64,000 bases of DNA from Megamonas hypermegale_A (GCF_030371585.1 NZ_JAUDCE010000006.1), one strand, 5' to 3'. Positions 1-7,507 are shown, counted from the first letter of the stretch. Notes: generated by a model not told the origin, from the letters alone. Numbers and translations are program-made.

Positions 1-426
1 GTAAGTAGAATCTTCACCAGCATCATGGTCAGCATCATAATAACGATATCTTAATTCGCCGCCCCATTTAACGTTGTCGGATTTCTTTTCGAGGTCAGCA
101 ACGCGAACGCCGAGGTTATCGAGTTCTTCAGCGAATTCAGCAGCTAATTTGTCAACGAGAGCTTTATCAGCTTTGTCGATGTCAGTTTTAGCCATAGCGC
201 GAGCTACGATCTGAGCCATTTCATAACGAGTCATTGTGTTCTGGCCTTTGTAAGTGCCGTCCGGATAACCGTCGATTACACCATCAGCAGCCAAAGTGGA
301 TACAGCGTCATATGCCCAGCTATCAGCAGGAACATCGCTGAAAGGATTTGCAGCAGCAAAAGTTGTGCTAGCAGCGCCTACTACGAGAGCAGCAGTAATT
401 GCAGAAACAAGAGTTTTTTTAGACAT
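1..426 (-). CDS. S-layer-homology-domain outer-membrane porin (OmpM type), 5' part only
   Basis: Partial gene: the first 142 codons are present and the rest lies beyond the left edge. The start at 426 follows a GGAGGAG ribosome site (434-440 on the complement). The product opens with a signal peptide (about residues 1-24, ending TTFA). It continues with one SLH domain (about 25-75, including NPFSDVPADSWAYDAV and DGVIDGYPDGTY), a coiled-coil linker (about 80-115), and the start of a beta-barrel (GELRYRYYDA). In Negativicutes such proteins are known to tether the outer membrane to peptidoglycan through the SLH domain and to act as the major porin. The N-terminus closely matches the full paralogue at 23898-25238, which has the opposite orientation. 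Family assignment is firm; barrel length and specificity cannot be judged here. Confidence 0.93.
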   Translation of the reverse strand, partial: MSKKTLVSAITAALVVGAASTTFAAANPFSDVPADSWAYDAVSTLAADGVIDGYPDGTYKGQNTMTRYEMAQIVARAMAKTDIDKADKALVDKLAAEFAEELDNLGVRVADLEKKSDNVKWGGELRYRYYDADHDAGEDSTY

Positions 427-535
427 AATAAAACTCCTCCTCTATAATATAATAAATTTTTTGCTCTCGAAAAAATTTATCGCTCGGAGATTTTATTGTG
501 TATGAGTATCCACGTTTCCTCAACTTTTATATCCC
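427..535 (-). promoter_or_regulatory. porin 5' leader shared with the second porin gene
   Basis: Read on the complement, the stretch upstream of the porin start contains TTGAGGAAACGTGGATACTC followed about 65-70 bases later by the GGAGGAG ribosome site. The same block with few changes (TTGAGGAAACATGGATGCTC) precedes the paralogue at 23816-23840. The shared untranslated block may be a common regulatory leader, or simply duplication history. No clear promoter was assigned here; the DNA further upstream to 720 is AT-rich with no gene visible. Confidence 0.5.
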
Positions 536-723
536 TTTGCTCTATCTTTTTTCTTGAGCTAGTTAAATAATACCATAATATTTTACAAAATGCAAGTTTT
601 TATACGATTTATTACCGAATATTACATTATCTTTACAATATTTTTCGTCTGTAAAACCTTGCTACATAAGGATTTCACACAAAAATCACTTTATAAATAT
701 TAGTTTCAAAAACAACTATTGGG

Positions 724-1170
724 ATAGTACTTTTTCTTTGAAGTTCAAAGAAAAAGTACCCAAAAAGAAAACCTTTTTTTACGTTTCGCTATCGCTGCAC
801 TGGGCGGGCCTTCGCAGCTTTTCTCTAATAAGAAGCGGTACGACGGCTCGAAATATTAGAATTTGGCTCGTGCCTTCGTTCTCAGTAAGAACTAAATTTG
901 AGCTGTTGACACTGTAATTTGCTATTCATGCTAAAACATTCATCCATGTTAGAGTATTTTCACGGTAGCTTTAGCTATTAAAAATAAAAAGATTTAGATA
1001 TGGTTTTAGTTTAAATGTCTGAGCGTAAGCGAGTTTTTAAACGTTATATCTAAATCTTTTTATTTTTAAAGTGAAAATCTCTAGTGAGCTACGAACTAAG
1101 GCACTTTCTTTTTCGGCAACTTTTCTTTGTGCCAGCAAAGAAAAATTGCCTGGCGCAATTATATTGCGCC
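724..1170 (+). repeat. family A structured intergenic repeat, copy A1
   Basis: Shares about 450 bp with 22464-22938 and 41126-41612, and less with 54039-54390. It begins with a perfect hairpin (727-759, arms GTACTTTTTCTTTGAA) and then has a conserved block around CGTTTCGCTATCGCTGCACT. A long inverted repeat (about 977-1070) has arms that read AAAAAGATTTAGATAT on the left, around a conserved loop containing GAGCGTAAGCGAG. It ends with a hairpin of TTTTCTTTG and CAAAGAAAA at about 1119-1150. No credible protein is encoded. Confidence 0.85.
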
Positions 1171-1185
1171 AAACCAATAAATATC

Positions 1186-1213
1186 TTGCAATATCATAAA
1201 AAAGTGATATAAT
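1186..1213 (+). promoter_or_regulatory. promoter of the putative antitoxin RNA
   Basis: TTGCAA at 1186-1191, a 16-base spacer and TATAAT at 1208-1213 preceded by TGA, giving an extended -10 element. Transcription would start near 1220 and run rightwards into the terminator hairpin at 1252-1286. The same TGATATAAT core occurs in the toxin promoter on the other strand. Confidence 0.6.
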
Positions 1214-1219
1214 GAAAGT

Positions 1220-1286
1220 GCGAAAAATTACAATATCTTTTATACTAAACAAATCCTGTGAAGTTGCCGCTTTGCAGGATTTTTTA
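1220..1286 (+). ncRNA. putative antisense antitoxin RNA of a par/Fst-like type I locus
   Basis: Predicted RNA of about 67 bases bounded by the promoter at 1186-1213 and an intrinsic terminator (stem AATCCTG/CAGGATT, 1252-1281, then a T run). Bases 1227-1250 are a direct repeat of 1443-1466, which spans the toxin start codon, with only two differences (TT for CC). Because the toxin is read from the other strand, this RNA would pair with its mRNA over 24 bases, the two differences becoming G-U pairs, and would cover the start codon. Convergent RNAs with direct repeats giving antisense complementarity and a shared terminator region match the architecture known for the par locus of plasmid pAD1. 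The function is inferred. Confidence 0.6.
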
Positions 1287-1348
1287 TTAAAATAAGACCC
1301 TATAAAGTTGCCGCTTTATAAGGTCTCTAACATTATTTGCCGCTAATG
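1252..1348. other. three successive hairpins with the same TTGCCGC loop
   Basis: Hairpin 1 (1252-1281), hairpin 2 (1295-1326, arms AGACC.TATAAAG and CTTTATA.GGTCT) and hairpin 3 (1331-1348, arms CATTA/TAATG) have unrelated stems but all expose TTGCCGC at or beside the loop (1264-1270, 1308-1314, 1337-1343). Hairpin 1 has a T run on the + side and can terminate the antisense RNA. The group lies between the convergent toxin and antitoxin transcripts, where a shared terminator would be expected. Confidence 0.65.
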
Positions 1349-1372
1349 CTAAAGCGTTCGGGATAGTTACTG

Positions 1373-1459
1373 TTATTGCCTATCTATCCACTTGCAGATG
1401 TAATGCGAAACGATACCTGCCATAATAGACACAATCAGGGATATTACAATATCTTCCAT
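1373..1459 (-). CDS. Fst/Ldr-like type I toxin, 28-residue membrane peptide
   Basis: Very short gene: ATG at 1459, stop TAA at 1373-1375, with a strong AAAGGAGG ribosome site and good spacing. The 28-residue peptide starts MEDIVISLIVSIMAGIVSHY and ends CKWIDRQ. It is one hydrophobic membrane helix with an acidic N-terminus and a short charged tail. With one gap it lines up with the known Fst toxin (M-x-D start, S-L, G-[IL]-V, I, terminal D). The usual helix proline is absent. The leader of about 42 bases upstream (from about 1501) can fold with GTTAC/GTAAC arms, as toxin leaders often do. Known toxins of this class damage the membrane when unpaired with their antisense RNA. Chromosomal role unknown. 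Confidence 0.65.
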   Translation of the reverse strand: MEDIVISLIVSIMAGIVSHYICKWIDRQ

Positions 1460-1507
1460 ACTAAACCCTCCTTTCTGTTACCAGATTGGAGTTACAGTAA
1501 CGCACAT

Positions 1508-1516
1508 ATTATATCA
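1508..1516 (-). promoter_or_regulatory. toxin promoter, extended -10
   Basis: On the complement the sequence TGATATAAT (TATAAT at 1513-1508) is an extended -10 element. It places the start near 1501, about 42 bases before the toxin ATG. No good -35 box is seen at 16-17 bases. The sequence just downstream (GTGCG) also follows the antitoxin promoter on the opposite strand, suggesting the two promoters are inverted copies. Confidence 0.5.
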
Positions 1517-1562
1517 CTCATTGATAAAAATATAAATCTATCAATATGTATTTATCATATTG

Positions 1563-1595
1563 AAAAAAGACTGCCTTGAAATAAGGCAGTCTTTT
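1563..1595 (-). terminator. intrinsic terminator after the XRE regulator
   Basis: Perfect 13-bp stem AAAAGACTGCCTT/AAGGCAGTCTTTT with a five-base loop, followed on the complement by T residues. It lies 19 bases after the stop of the XRE gene and separates it from the toxin unit. Confidence 0.85.
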
Positions 1596-1613
1596 GCTTT
1601 TTCAGCTTGCTTC

Positions 1614-1832
1614 CTATTTAAAGAAGCGATGTGTGTCTTTAATAACTACAAGTTCATCCACTCTGACATCCAGAGCTTTGGCAATCAGTGCAATTACGTA
1701 AAAAGTCGGCTGGCGTTTGTCATTTTCGATGAAGCTAATCATAGCCGTACTGACACCGGCTTTTTTTGCCAATTGTTTCTGGGTCATATTTTTTTCATGT
1801 CTTATTTCTGCAATTATGTATTTTATTGACAT
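1614..1832 (-). CDS. XRE-family helix-turn-helix regulator, 72 aa
   Basis: Small cytoplasmic DNA-binding protein made almost entirely of one Cro/C1-type HTH domain: MSIKYIIAEIRHEKNMTQKQ, then LAKKAGVSTAMISFIEN as recognition region, then DKRQPTFYVIALIAKALDV. The start at 1832 is chosen because AAAGGAGTG sits just upstream; a longer open frame to 1889 has no ribosome site. It lies upstream of the Fst-like toxin unit on the same strand but has its own terminator at 1563-1595, so co-transcription is not required. Its target is unknown. Single-domain regulators of this size often repress their own promoter. Confidence 0.88.
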   Translation of the reverse strand: MSIKYIIAEIRHEKNMTQKQLAKKAGVSTAMISFIENDKRQPTFYVIALIAKALDVRVDELVVIKDTHRFFK

Positions 1833-2008
1833 TACAAAGCACTCCTTTCTAATTGGTAATGGGAGATAATATCCAATCGCAAATATCATGGAGTGTTTGT
1901 AATCAACTATTAAGCCTCATTATCATATTAAATTTTAAATTGTAAACTTCAATTCAAGCTTACATATTATACTATAGCACAATCTGTTAAACTATGGTTA
2001 CTTTCACG

Positions 2009-2050
2009 AAAAAAGTTGCCTGATTTTACTAAATTAAATGCAGGCAACTT
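2009..2050 (-). terminator. intrinsic terminator of galU
   Basis: 10-bp perfect stem AAGTTGCCTG/CAGGCAACTT with a T run on the complement, starting 7 bases beyond the galU stop. Confidence 0.85.
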
Positions 2051-2057
2051 CTATGGA

Positions 2058-2939
2058 TTACAAATCTTTGACTATTTCTTTCAAATAAGCAGCGAACGGC
2101 GCGGATAAATCATCGCGGCGCAGGGCAAATTCCACCGTAGCTTTCAAAAAGCCCAGTTTGTCGCCTACGTCATAGCGTTTACCGGCGAAATTGTACGCAT
2201 AGACATTTTCTCTTTTGGCCATGACGCGAAGCGCATCGGTGAGCTGGATTTCTCCCCCTTTGCCCGGTTTCGTGTTCTGCAATACTTCAAATACATCCGG
2301 CGTGATGATATAGCGGCCGAGCACTGCCATCTGGCTCGGTGCTTCTTCCACGGAAGGTTTTTCAATCATATCTTTTACCTTCATTAATTGTTCGTTAATC
2401 GTTGGCTCACCTGCCACGATGCCGTAAGAAGATACTTTTTCCTTCGGTACTTTCTGACAGCCCAAAATCGTCGCGCCCGTCTGGTCGTACATATCAATGA
2501 GCTGTTTGAGCGCCGGTTTCTGCGGGCTTTCGTTGTACACCACATCATCGCCCAAGAGCACGGCAAACGGTTCATTGTCAATAAACGCACGGGCGCATAA
2601 AATCGCATCGCCCAATCCGCGCATATGCTTCTGGCGAATGTAATGCACGTTGATTTCCGAAATCGCCTGTACCATTTTGAGCATTTCCGTCTTGCCTTTG
2701 GCTTTTAAATCCGCTTCCAAAATAGGCGTGCTGTCAAAATGATCCTCAATCGCACGTTTGGCATGACCGCTGATAATCAGAATATCTTCAATCCCGCTCG
2801 CGAGCGCTTCCTCCACGATATACTGAATGGTCGGTTTATCTACAATCGGCAGCATTTCCTTCGGTGTTGCTTTTGTTGCCGGCAAAAACCGCGTACCGAA
2901 ACCGGCAGCAGGAATAACCGCTTTTCTAATACGTTTCAT
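2058..2939 (-). CDS. galU: UTP-glucose-1-phosphate uridylyltransferase
   Basis: 293 aa, the usual length for bacterial GalU. It makes UDP-glucose from UTP and glucose-1-phosphate in the cytoplasm, for polysaccharide, glycolipid and galactose metabolism. The nucleotidyltransferase signature AAGFGTRFLPATKATPKEM at residues 11-29 is intact, followed by the uridine-binding region LPIVDKPTIQYIVEEA. GLGDAILCAR and LLGDDVVY also match the family. It is a single gene with its own terminator and a 379-base upstream gap that holds repeat B1. UDP-glucose/UDP-galactose supply links it functionally to the glf-containing polysaccharide locus at 60-64 kb. Confidence 0.96.
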   Translation of the reverse strand: MKRIRKAVIPAAGFGTRFLPATKATPKEMLPIVDKPTIQYIVEEALASGIEDILIISGHAKRAIEDHFDSTPILEADLKAKGKTEMLKMVQAISEINVHYIRQKHMRGLGDAILCARAFIDNEPFAVLLGDDVVYNESPQKPALKQLIDMYDQTGATILGCQKVPKEKVSSYGIVAGEPTINEQLMKVKDMIEKPSVEEAPSQMAVLGRYIITPDVFEVLQNTKPGKGGEIQLTDALRVMAKRENVYAYNFAGKRYDVGDKLGFLKATVEFALRRDDLSAPFAAYLKEIVKDL

Positions 2940-3068
2940 AAAAAATCCTCCCTAAAATCTGCAAGATACAATATCTGTATAACTTCTATTTATTATTTAT
3001 ATCATTATATTCTCAGCTCAACAGCAAAATTCCTTTAATTTGTTTTCTTCTATATATAATATTACCCG

Positions 3069-3190
3069 TTGTGCTAGTAAAACATCTAGCCTGAACCAGC
3101 AGTATAATAGTTTATATTCGCTGCCTGTTGTCACTTAACCTCACTAAATATAAACTATTATACTGCTTTGGAAAATCAACTAGCACAATA
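3069..3190 (+). repeat. family B palindromic intergenic repeat, copy B1
   Basis: About 122 bp with inverted ends TTGTGCTAGT/ACTAGCACAA. An inner inverted repeat has arms CAGTATAATAGTTTATATT and AATATAAACTATTATACTG, separated by a conserved centre containing TCACTTAACCTCACT. It lies between the divergent galU and ompH-like genes. The flanks in this 379-base gap (2940-3068 and 3191-3269) show nothing else recognisable. Confidence 0.88.
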
Positions 3191-3269
3191 AGTATAATAT
3201 ATTAATATTAGAGGATTGCAAAATTTTTAATCGAATTATAATAAATAAGCTATAACGGTTTTTATCTAT

Positions 3270-3281
3270 TTATGATATAAT
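3270..3281 (+). promoter_or_regulatory. probable promoter -10 of the ompH-like gene
   Basis: TATAAT at 3276-3281 preceded by TGA (extended -10), 37 bases before the start codon. No convincing -35 hexamer is seen. Confidence 0.45.
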
Positions 3282-3318
3282 AGCTCTAATGACTTAATGT
3301 TTTTTAGGAGGATATCTT

Positions 3319-3759
3319 ATGAAAAAGCAATTTTTGGCAATTATCTGTTCTGCGCTATTTGCATTGGGAATAGGTTCAACGGCTTCCGCGGCGGAAGTTT
3401 ATCAGCCGGCGGCTAACGCATCCGTAGCTACCATCAACTACCAGTATGTATTGGCTAACCTTCCTGAAAGCAAATCCATTCAGCAGTCCATGGCAAAACT
3501 CTCGGAAGAGGCGCAAAAGGACTTTGAACAGTCTGTTAACGAAAAGATGAACCCGGAGGAAATCCAGAAAGTTCGTATTCGTGTCGCTACTGAATTAAGA
3601 CAAAAACAGATTGATTTGGTAAAACCTGTACAGGAAAAAATTAATAATGCAATTCAGCAGGTTGCTCAACAGCATGGCTATACGGTAATCATCAGCGCCG
3701 ATGTGGCTTTATATACATCTGCCGATGTTACACAGGAAGTATTGAATGCTCTTAAATAA
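3319..3759 (+). CDS. OmpH/Skp-like periplasmic chaperone
   Basis: 146 aa with a clear signal peptide (residues 1-24, MKKQFLAIICSALFALGIGS then TASA). The mature part begins with VATINYQYVLANLPE, the strand and first turn typical of OmpH/Skp proteins. A helical, Lys/Gln/Glu-rich middle (about 55-115) would form the tentacle coiled coil, and it ends with a strand YTVIISADVALYTSADVT. Skp-type proteins hold unfolded outer-membrane proteins in the periplasm, which fits an organism with OmpM porins and an outer membrane. The start has an AGGAGG ribosome site 9 bases upstream. Monocistronic, with its own terminator. Shorter than E. coli Skp (161 aa). Confidence 0.85.
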   Translation: MKKQFLAIICSALFALGIGSTASAAEVYQPAANASVATINYQYVLANLPESKSIQQSMAKLSEEAQKDFEQSVNEKMNPEEIQKVRIRVATELRQKQIDLVKPVQEKINNAIQQVAQQHGYTVIISADVALYTSADVTQEVLNALK

Positions 3760-3771
3760 TTGAAAAACAGT

Positions 3772-3797
3772 GCAGGTACATTTGTACCTGCTTTTTT
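3772..3797 (+). terminator. intrinsic terminator of the ompH-like gene
   Basis: Stem GCAGGTAC/GTACCTGC with loop ATTT followed by six T residues, 13 bases after the stop codon. Confidence 0.85.
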
Positions 3798-3829
3798 ATT
3801 TAAAATTTGAAAGATGAGAAGGTGTTTTC

Positions 3830-5503
3830 ATGGGTGTATTGAAATGGTGGCAAAAAACGATTGTTTATCAGATTTATCCAAAATCTTTCTGCGACAGTAA
3901 TGGCGACGGTATCGGCGATATACCGGGCATTATCAGCAAGCTCGATTATCTTGAAGGGCTGGGCGTCGGTGCAATTTGGCTTTGCCCTATGTACCCTTCA
4001 CCGCTTGTCGACGGCGGTTACGATATCTCCGATTACTGTGCTATAGCGTCTGAATACGGAACTATGGCGGATATGGAAAATTTGATAAGCGAAGCGGGCA
4101 GACGCAATATTAAAATCGTAATGGATTTGGTGTTCAACCATACGTCCGATAAACATCCGTGGTTTGAAGCGTCCCGCAGCTCCAAGGATAATGATAAGCG
4201 CGACTGGTATATCTGGCGCGACGGCAAAGCTGACGGCAGTGCGCCGACGAACTGGCGCGGTCTTTTTGGCGGACCGGCATGGACGCTTGATGAAAAAACG
4301 GGACAGTATTATCTGCATACGTTTACGGCAGGCCAGCCGGATTTAAACTGGGAAAATCCTAAGGTGCGCCAGGCACTGTATGATGTATGCCGCTTCTGGC
4401 TCGATAAGGGCATAGGCGGTTTCAGAATTGATGCCATTGTGTACATCAAAAAACCGGACGTATTCGAGGATTTGCCGGCGGACGGACCGGATGGGCTCGC
4501 CAGCGTGGCAAAAGCGGACGGCTGCCGGGAAGGTATTCTCGATTTTCTCTATGAATGGAAATGCGAAGTTTTCGCTAAATATCCTGATATATTTACCGTA
4601 GCCGAAACGGACGGTGTAACGGCGAAAGACTTTCATAAATGGATAGGCACAAACGGCGCATTTGACATGCTGTTCGATTTCAGCCATATGATTTTGGGCT
4701 TTGACGGCGATTTTTCCTGGCATAAACGCCAGCCGTGGAAATTAATTGACATCAGGACACCGTTTACAGCCAATCAGGAAGTGACGAAAGAGGACGGCTG
4801 GGTGGCAAATTATTTTGAAAACCATGACCATCCGCGCTGCGTTAATCACTTTTTCCCGAAAGGCACTGATACGGAACTTGCAGCCAAATTCATTGCGACA
4901 ATCCTGCTTACCCTGCGCGGCACGCCGTTTATCTATGAAGGTCAGGAGTTGGGCATGACGAACGTAAAATGGCCGTCGATAAAAATGTACAAGGACGTTT
5001 CATCCATCGGGCAGTATGAACTGGCTCTCAAAGACGGGCTTTCGCCGAAAGAAGCGATGAAAGGCATCTGGGAAAACAGCAGAGACAATGCCCGCAGCCC
5101 GATGACCTGGAACAATGGTTCGCATGCAGGTTTTACAACGGGCAGACCGTGGTTGCCTCTCAACGATGAATACGGCTCAATCAATGTGGAAAGTGAATTG
5201 CAAAATGAAAATTCCGTGCTCAATTACTATAAAAAACTGATTGAATTGCGCGGCGAACATAAAGCTTTAACGGAAGGCAGCTATGAAGAACTATTGTCCT
5301 ACAGTCCGGGAATATATGCTTATGCGCGTACGGCAGAAGACAAATCGGAACGCATAATCGTCATCGCCAACACAACGGCTAAAATACGCGGCTACAAAGT
5401 TCCGGAACTTAAAGGCGCACAGCTTTTGATTTCCAATTACGGCAACAGAGAAAAAACACTGCTCCGCTCGTATGAAATCCGCGTGTACAAAGTAAAACAG
5501 TAA
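3830..5503 (+). CDS. GH13 alpha-glucosidase (oligo-1,6-glucosidase-like)
   Basis: 557 aa, cytoplasmic (no signal peptide). It resembles oligo-1,6-glucosidases such as B. subtilis MalL from the start (WWQKTIVYQIYPKSF, DSNGDGIGD, QPDLNWENPKVR). The GH13 catalytic residues are all present: nucleophile D201 in GGFRIDAI, acid/base E259 in FTVAETDG, and transition-state stabiliser D333 in ENHDHPR. A C-terminal beta domain closes the protein. It would release glucose from isomaltose, short alpha-glucans or related disaccharides. Trehalose-6-phosphate hydrolase and glucan 1,6-glucosidase are the main alternatives, and the substrate cannot be fixed. No sugar transporter is adjacent. The ribosome site is GAGAAGGTG. 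Confidence 0.88.
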   Translation: MGVLKWWQKTIVYQIYPKSFCDSNGDGIGDIPGIISKLDYLEGLGVGAIWLCPMYPSPLVDGGYDISDYCAIASEYGTMADMENLISEAGRRNIKIVMDLVFNHTSDKHPWFEASRSSKDNDKRDWYIWRDGKADGSAPTNWRGLFGGPAWTLDEKTGQYYLHTFTAGQPDLNWENPKVRQALYDVCRFWLDKGIGGFRIDAIVYIKKPDVFEDLPADGPDGLASVAKADGCREGILDFLYEWKCEVFAKYPDIFTVAETDGVTAKDFHKWIGTNGAFDMLFDFSHMILGFDGDFSWHKRQPWKLIDIRTPFTANQEVTKEDGWVANYFENHDHPRCVNHFFPKGTDTELAAKFIATILLTLRGTPFIYEGQELGMTNVKWPSIKMYKDVSSIGQYELALKDGLSPKEAMKGIWENSRDNARSPMTWNNGSHAGFTTGRPWLPLNDEYGSINVESELQNENSVLNYYKKLIELRGEHKALTEGSYEELLSYSPGIYAYARTAEDKSERIIVIANTTAKIRGYKVPELKGAQLLISNYGNREKTLLRSYEIRVYKVKQ

Positions 5504-5510
5504 ATAAATC

Positions 5511-5638
5511 CGTTGGGTTAAGAAAAACATCGAGCCTTTAAGCCAGCAATATAATAGTGTATATTCGTTCGATGTTATCACTTAACCTCACTGAATATAA
5601 ACTATTATACTGCTTTTAGAAATCAACTGGCACAACGG
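5511..5638 (+). repeat. family B palindromic intergenic repeat, copy B2
   Basis: About 128 bp, directly after the GH13 stop. Outer ends CCGTTG/CAACGG extend the usual terminal inverted repeat. Arms ATATAATAGTGTATATT/AATATAAACTATTATA carry one mismatch. The centre is TCACTTAACCTCACT. It lies between convergent genes. Confidence 0.86.
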
Positions 5639-5653
5639 ATGTAAATAAAAATA

Positions 5654-5690
5654 CCTCTATTAGATAAAAAACTAATAGAGGTGTTTTTTT
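5654..5690. terminator. bidirectional intrinsic terminator
   Basis: Stem CCTCTATTAG/CTAATAGAGG with T runs on both strands. It serves the ADP-ribosylglycohydrolase gene on the minus strand, whose stop codon touches it, and transcripts from the left. Confidence 0.8.
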
Positions 5691-6585
5691 ATAATGATAC
5701 AGCAGCAATAACTTTGTCGAGCATGTGCTTGATATCTTCCGGCAGAGCGTCGATAAAGCGCTGCGGTATAGCGTCAAAGCCGTAGAAGCAGCCGGCAAGT
5801 CCGCCGGTGATGGCTCCGATAGTATCGCTGTCGCCGCCGTAGTTTACGGCAGTGATGAGCGCGTCTTCAAAATTGTCCGTATTCATGAAGGCGTGCAGCA
5901 TGGTGATGATACTGTCATAAGCGGAAGCGGTCGGCTGGACTTCTTCATTTTTATAATCATAGTACATGGTGCTGTCGAGCATTTTGTCCATATCCTTTTT
6001 GCCGATTTCGCTGTTTACGATACGGAAGATAAACTGGCTGTAGATGCGGCAGGCATTGTCCGACTGCGTATTGACATGCGTCATATTGGAAATATCGAGT
6101 GCCTTGCTGACAGCATCGTATTCAGTTTTATAGTAAAGCGCCGGATAAAGCGTATTTAAAATAGCGCCGTTATCCACGCTGCCGCGATTGCTGAACACGT
6201 CGACCTGAGCAGCTGATTCATGCCAGCGGGCTTTCGGAATAATATATTTGCCGTGTCCTTTCGACATGGTTTTGTCGATACTGCGAAGCGCCGTGTCGCT
6301 GATGTCTTTCGGGCGGCTTATTGCCCAGTTGATAAAATTTTTGCCGATTTCACCGAAAGGATTTTCCGGCTGTTTCATAATGCCGTAAGCTGTAGCGAGC
6401 ATGAGTGCCGTTTCGTCCGTGCCTTCGCCCGGGGCTGTTTTGAGCCAGCCGCCGCCAATCATATCGCGAACTGTGCCGAACTGAGCTTTTATCTGCTCCT
6501 GCGGCATAAATTCCAGCGGTGCGCCGAGAGCATCGCCGACAGCTGCTCCGTAAAGTGCGCCTTTAATTCGATTTAATTTGTCCAC
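5689..6585 (-). CDS. ADP-ribosylglycohydrolase (DraG/ARH family)
   Basis: 298 aa if the GTG at 6585 is used; this start has GGAGG at the right distance. A longer reading from an ATG at 6612 overlaps the upstream stop codon as ATGA, so translational coupling is possible. The N-terminal IKGALYGAAVGDALGAPLEF, the TDETALM motif and the C-terminal GGDSDTIGAITGGLAG are the metal-ligand and substrate motifs of this family, which removes ADP-ribose from proteins or small molecules. No DraT transferase or nitrogenase gene is nearby, so the nitrogenase role of classical DraG is not implied. Second gene of a two-gene unit with the DUF554 membrane protein. Confidence 0.88.
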   Translation of the reverse strand: MDKLNRIKGALYGAAVGDALGAPLEFMPQEQIKAQFGTVRDMIGGGWLKTAPGEGTDETALMLATAYGIMKQPENPFGEIGKNFINWAISRPKDISDTALRSIDKTMSKGHGKYIIPKARWHESAAQVDVFSNRGSVDNGAILNTLYPALYYKTEYDAVSKALDISNMTHVNTQSDNACRIYSQFIFRIVNSEIGKKDMDKMLDSTMYYDYKNEEVQPTASAYDSIITMLHAFMNTDNFEDALITAVNYGGDSDTIGAITGGLAGCFYGFDAIPQRFIDALPEDIKHMLDKVIAAVSL

Positions 6586-6608
6586 AAAATTTCCTCCAAA
6601 TAAAAAAA

Positions 6609-7331
6609 TCATATAAATATATGATAAATCACTGGAACGATAAGAGCAAGCAGCATATTACCGACGCGGATATGTATGATATTGGCAAAAGTCAGATTTA
6701 TGCCGATGATGGTGATTAATACGTTGCCGATATAGCAGATATCATTGATTAATGCTTGTGTAAGATACGGTGCGATAAAACCGGCGCCCAGCGTAATCAG
6801 TCCCTGATAGATAAAAAGCGGCAAAGCGGCAAGCAGTACGCCCGCTCCCATCGTGGAGGCGAAAACCATGCAGATGACACCGTCAAGAACGGCTTTCGTC
6901 AAGAGCAGGCTGTAATCGCCGGACAGTCCGTCCTGCAAAGCGCCGATAATGGCCATAGCACCGATACAGATTACGAGCGTAACGGTAACGAATGCGTCGA
7001 CGAATTTGGAGCTTTCATCGGCATGAAATATTTTGCGGGCGACTTCGCCGAGTTGTTCTAGTTTTGCTTCGATATTGATGATTTCACCGATTAATGTACC
7101 GATTAACAGCGAAAAAATCATCAGCATAGTTCCCGTCGTTTCCAGATGACCGTCTTTGAATACGAGCATTTGCGCCAGTGTGCCGCCGATGCCGATGAAC
7201 AGGACGGCAATGCCCATCGCCTGCAGCAGTGAATCCTGCAGCGATTTTTTTATGCCTTTTTTCAAGAACAGACCGATACCGCCGCCGATTAATACGGCGA
7301 GCGTGTTGGCAATTGTACCTAAACCAATCAT
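6609..7331 (-). CDS. DUF554 (YdfK-like) membrane protein
   Basis: 240 aa with about six to seven hydrophobic segments, starting MIGLGTIANTLAVLIGGGIG. The glycine-rich GTIANT..GGGIGLFLKK start and the conserved MAIIGALQDGLSGDYSLLLTKAVLDG segment are typical of the DUF554 family of integral membrane proteins, whose transported substrate is not established. GGGAGTG precedes the ATG at 7331. Its stop overlaps a potential ATG of the downstream ADP-ribosylglycohydrolase gene, so the pair is an operon. No functional link between the two can be inferred beyond this. Confidence 0.88.
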   Translation of the reverse strand: MIGLGTIANTLAVLIGGGIGLFLKKGIKKSLQDSLLQAMGIAVLFIGIGGTLAQMLVFKDGHLETTGTMLMIFSLLIGTLIGEIINIEAKLEQLGEVARKIFHADESSKFVDAFVTVTLVICIGAMAIIGALQDGLSGDYSLLLTKAVLDGVICMVFASTMGAGVLLAALPLFIYQGLITLGAGFIAPYLTQALINDICYIGNVLITIIGINLTFANIIHIRVGNMLLALIVPVIYHIFI

Positions 7332-7475
7332 GTGAACACTCCCTTATTTTTGTTATAGAAAATATTATAGCATTTTATCTCCTAGTGTGTGAAACAGCGG
7401 GAAATATCCGTTGATTTTCGTTTATTCAAGTATACAAATTAACACTTAATTTAAATGTATACATTTATAAAACTA

Positions 7476-7507
7476 TTGACAAAATACAAATGTAGTTATA
7501 ATATAAT
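7476..7507 (+). promoter_or_regulatory. promoter of the AGCS symporter gene
   Basis: TTGACA at 7476-7481 and overlapping TATAAT candidates at 7497-7502 and 7502-7507. Spacing to either is off the ideal 17 (15 or 20), so the exact -10 is uncertain. Transcription would begin about 7510, leaving a leader of about 110 bases. Confidence 0.6.

Noticed and set aside
1037..1252. 71-codon open frame on the minus strand
   Set aside because: It lies over repeat A1 and the putative antisense RNA. Its first codons only mirror the toxin start region through the direct repeat, and it has no good ribosome site. Possibly the relic of a second toxin, but not called as a gene.
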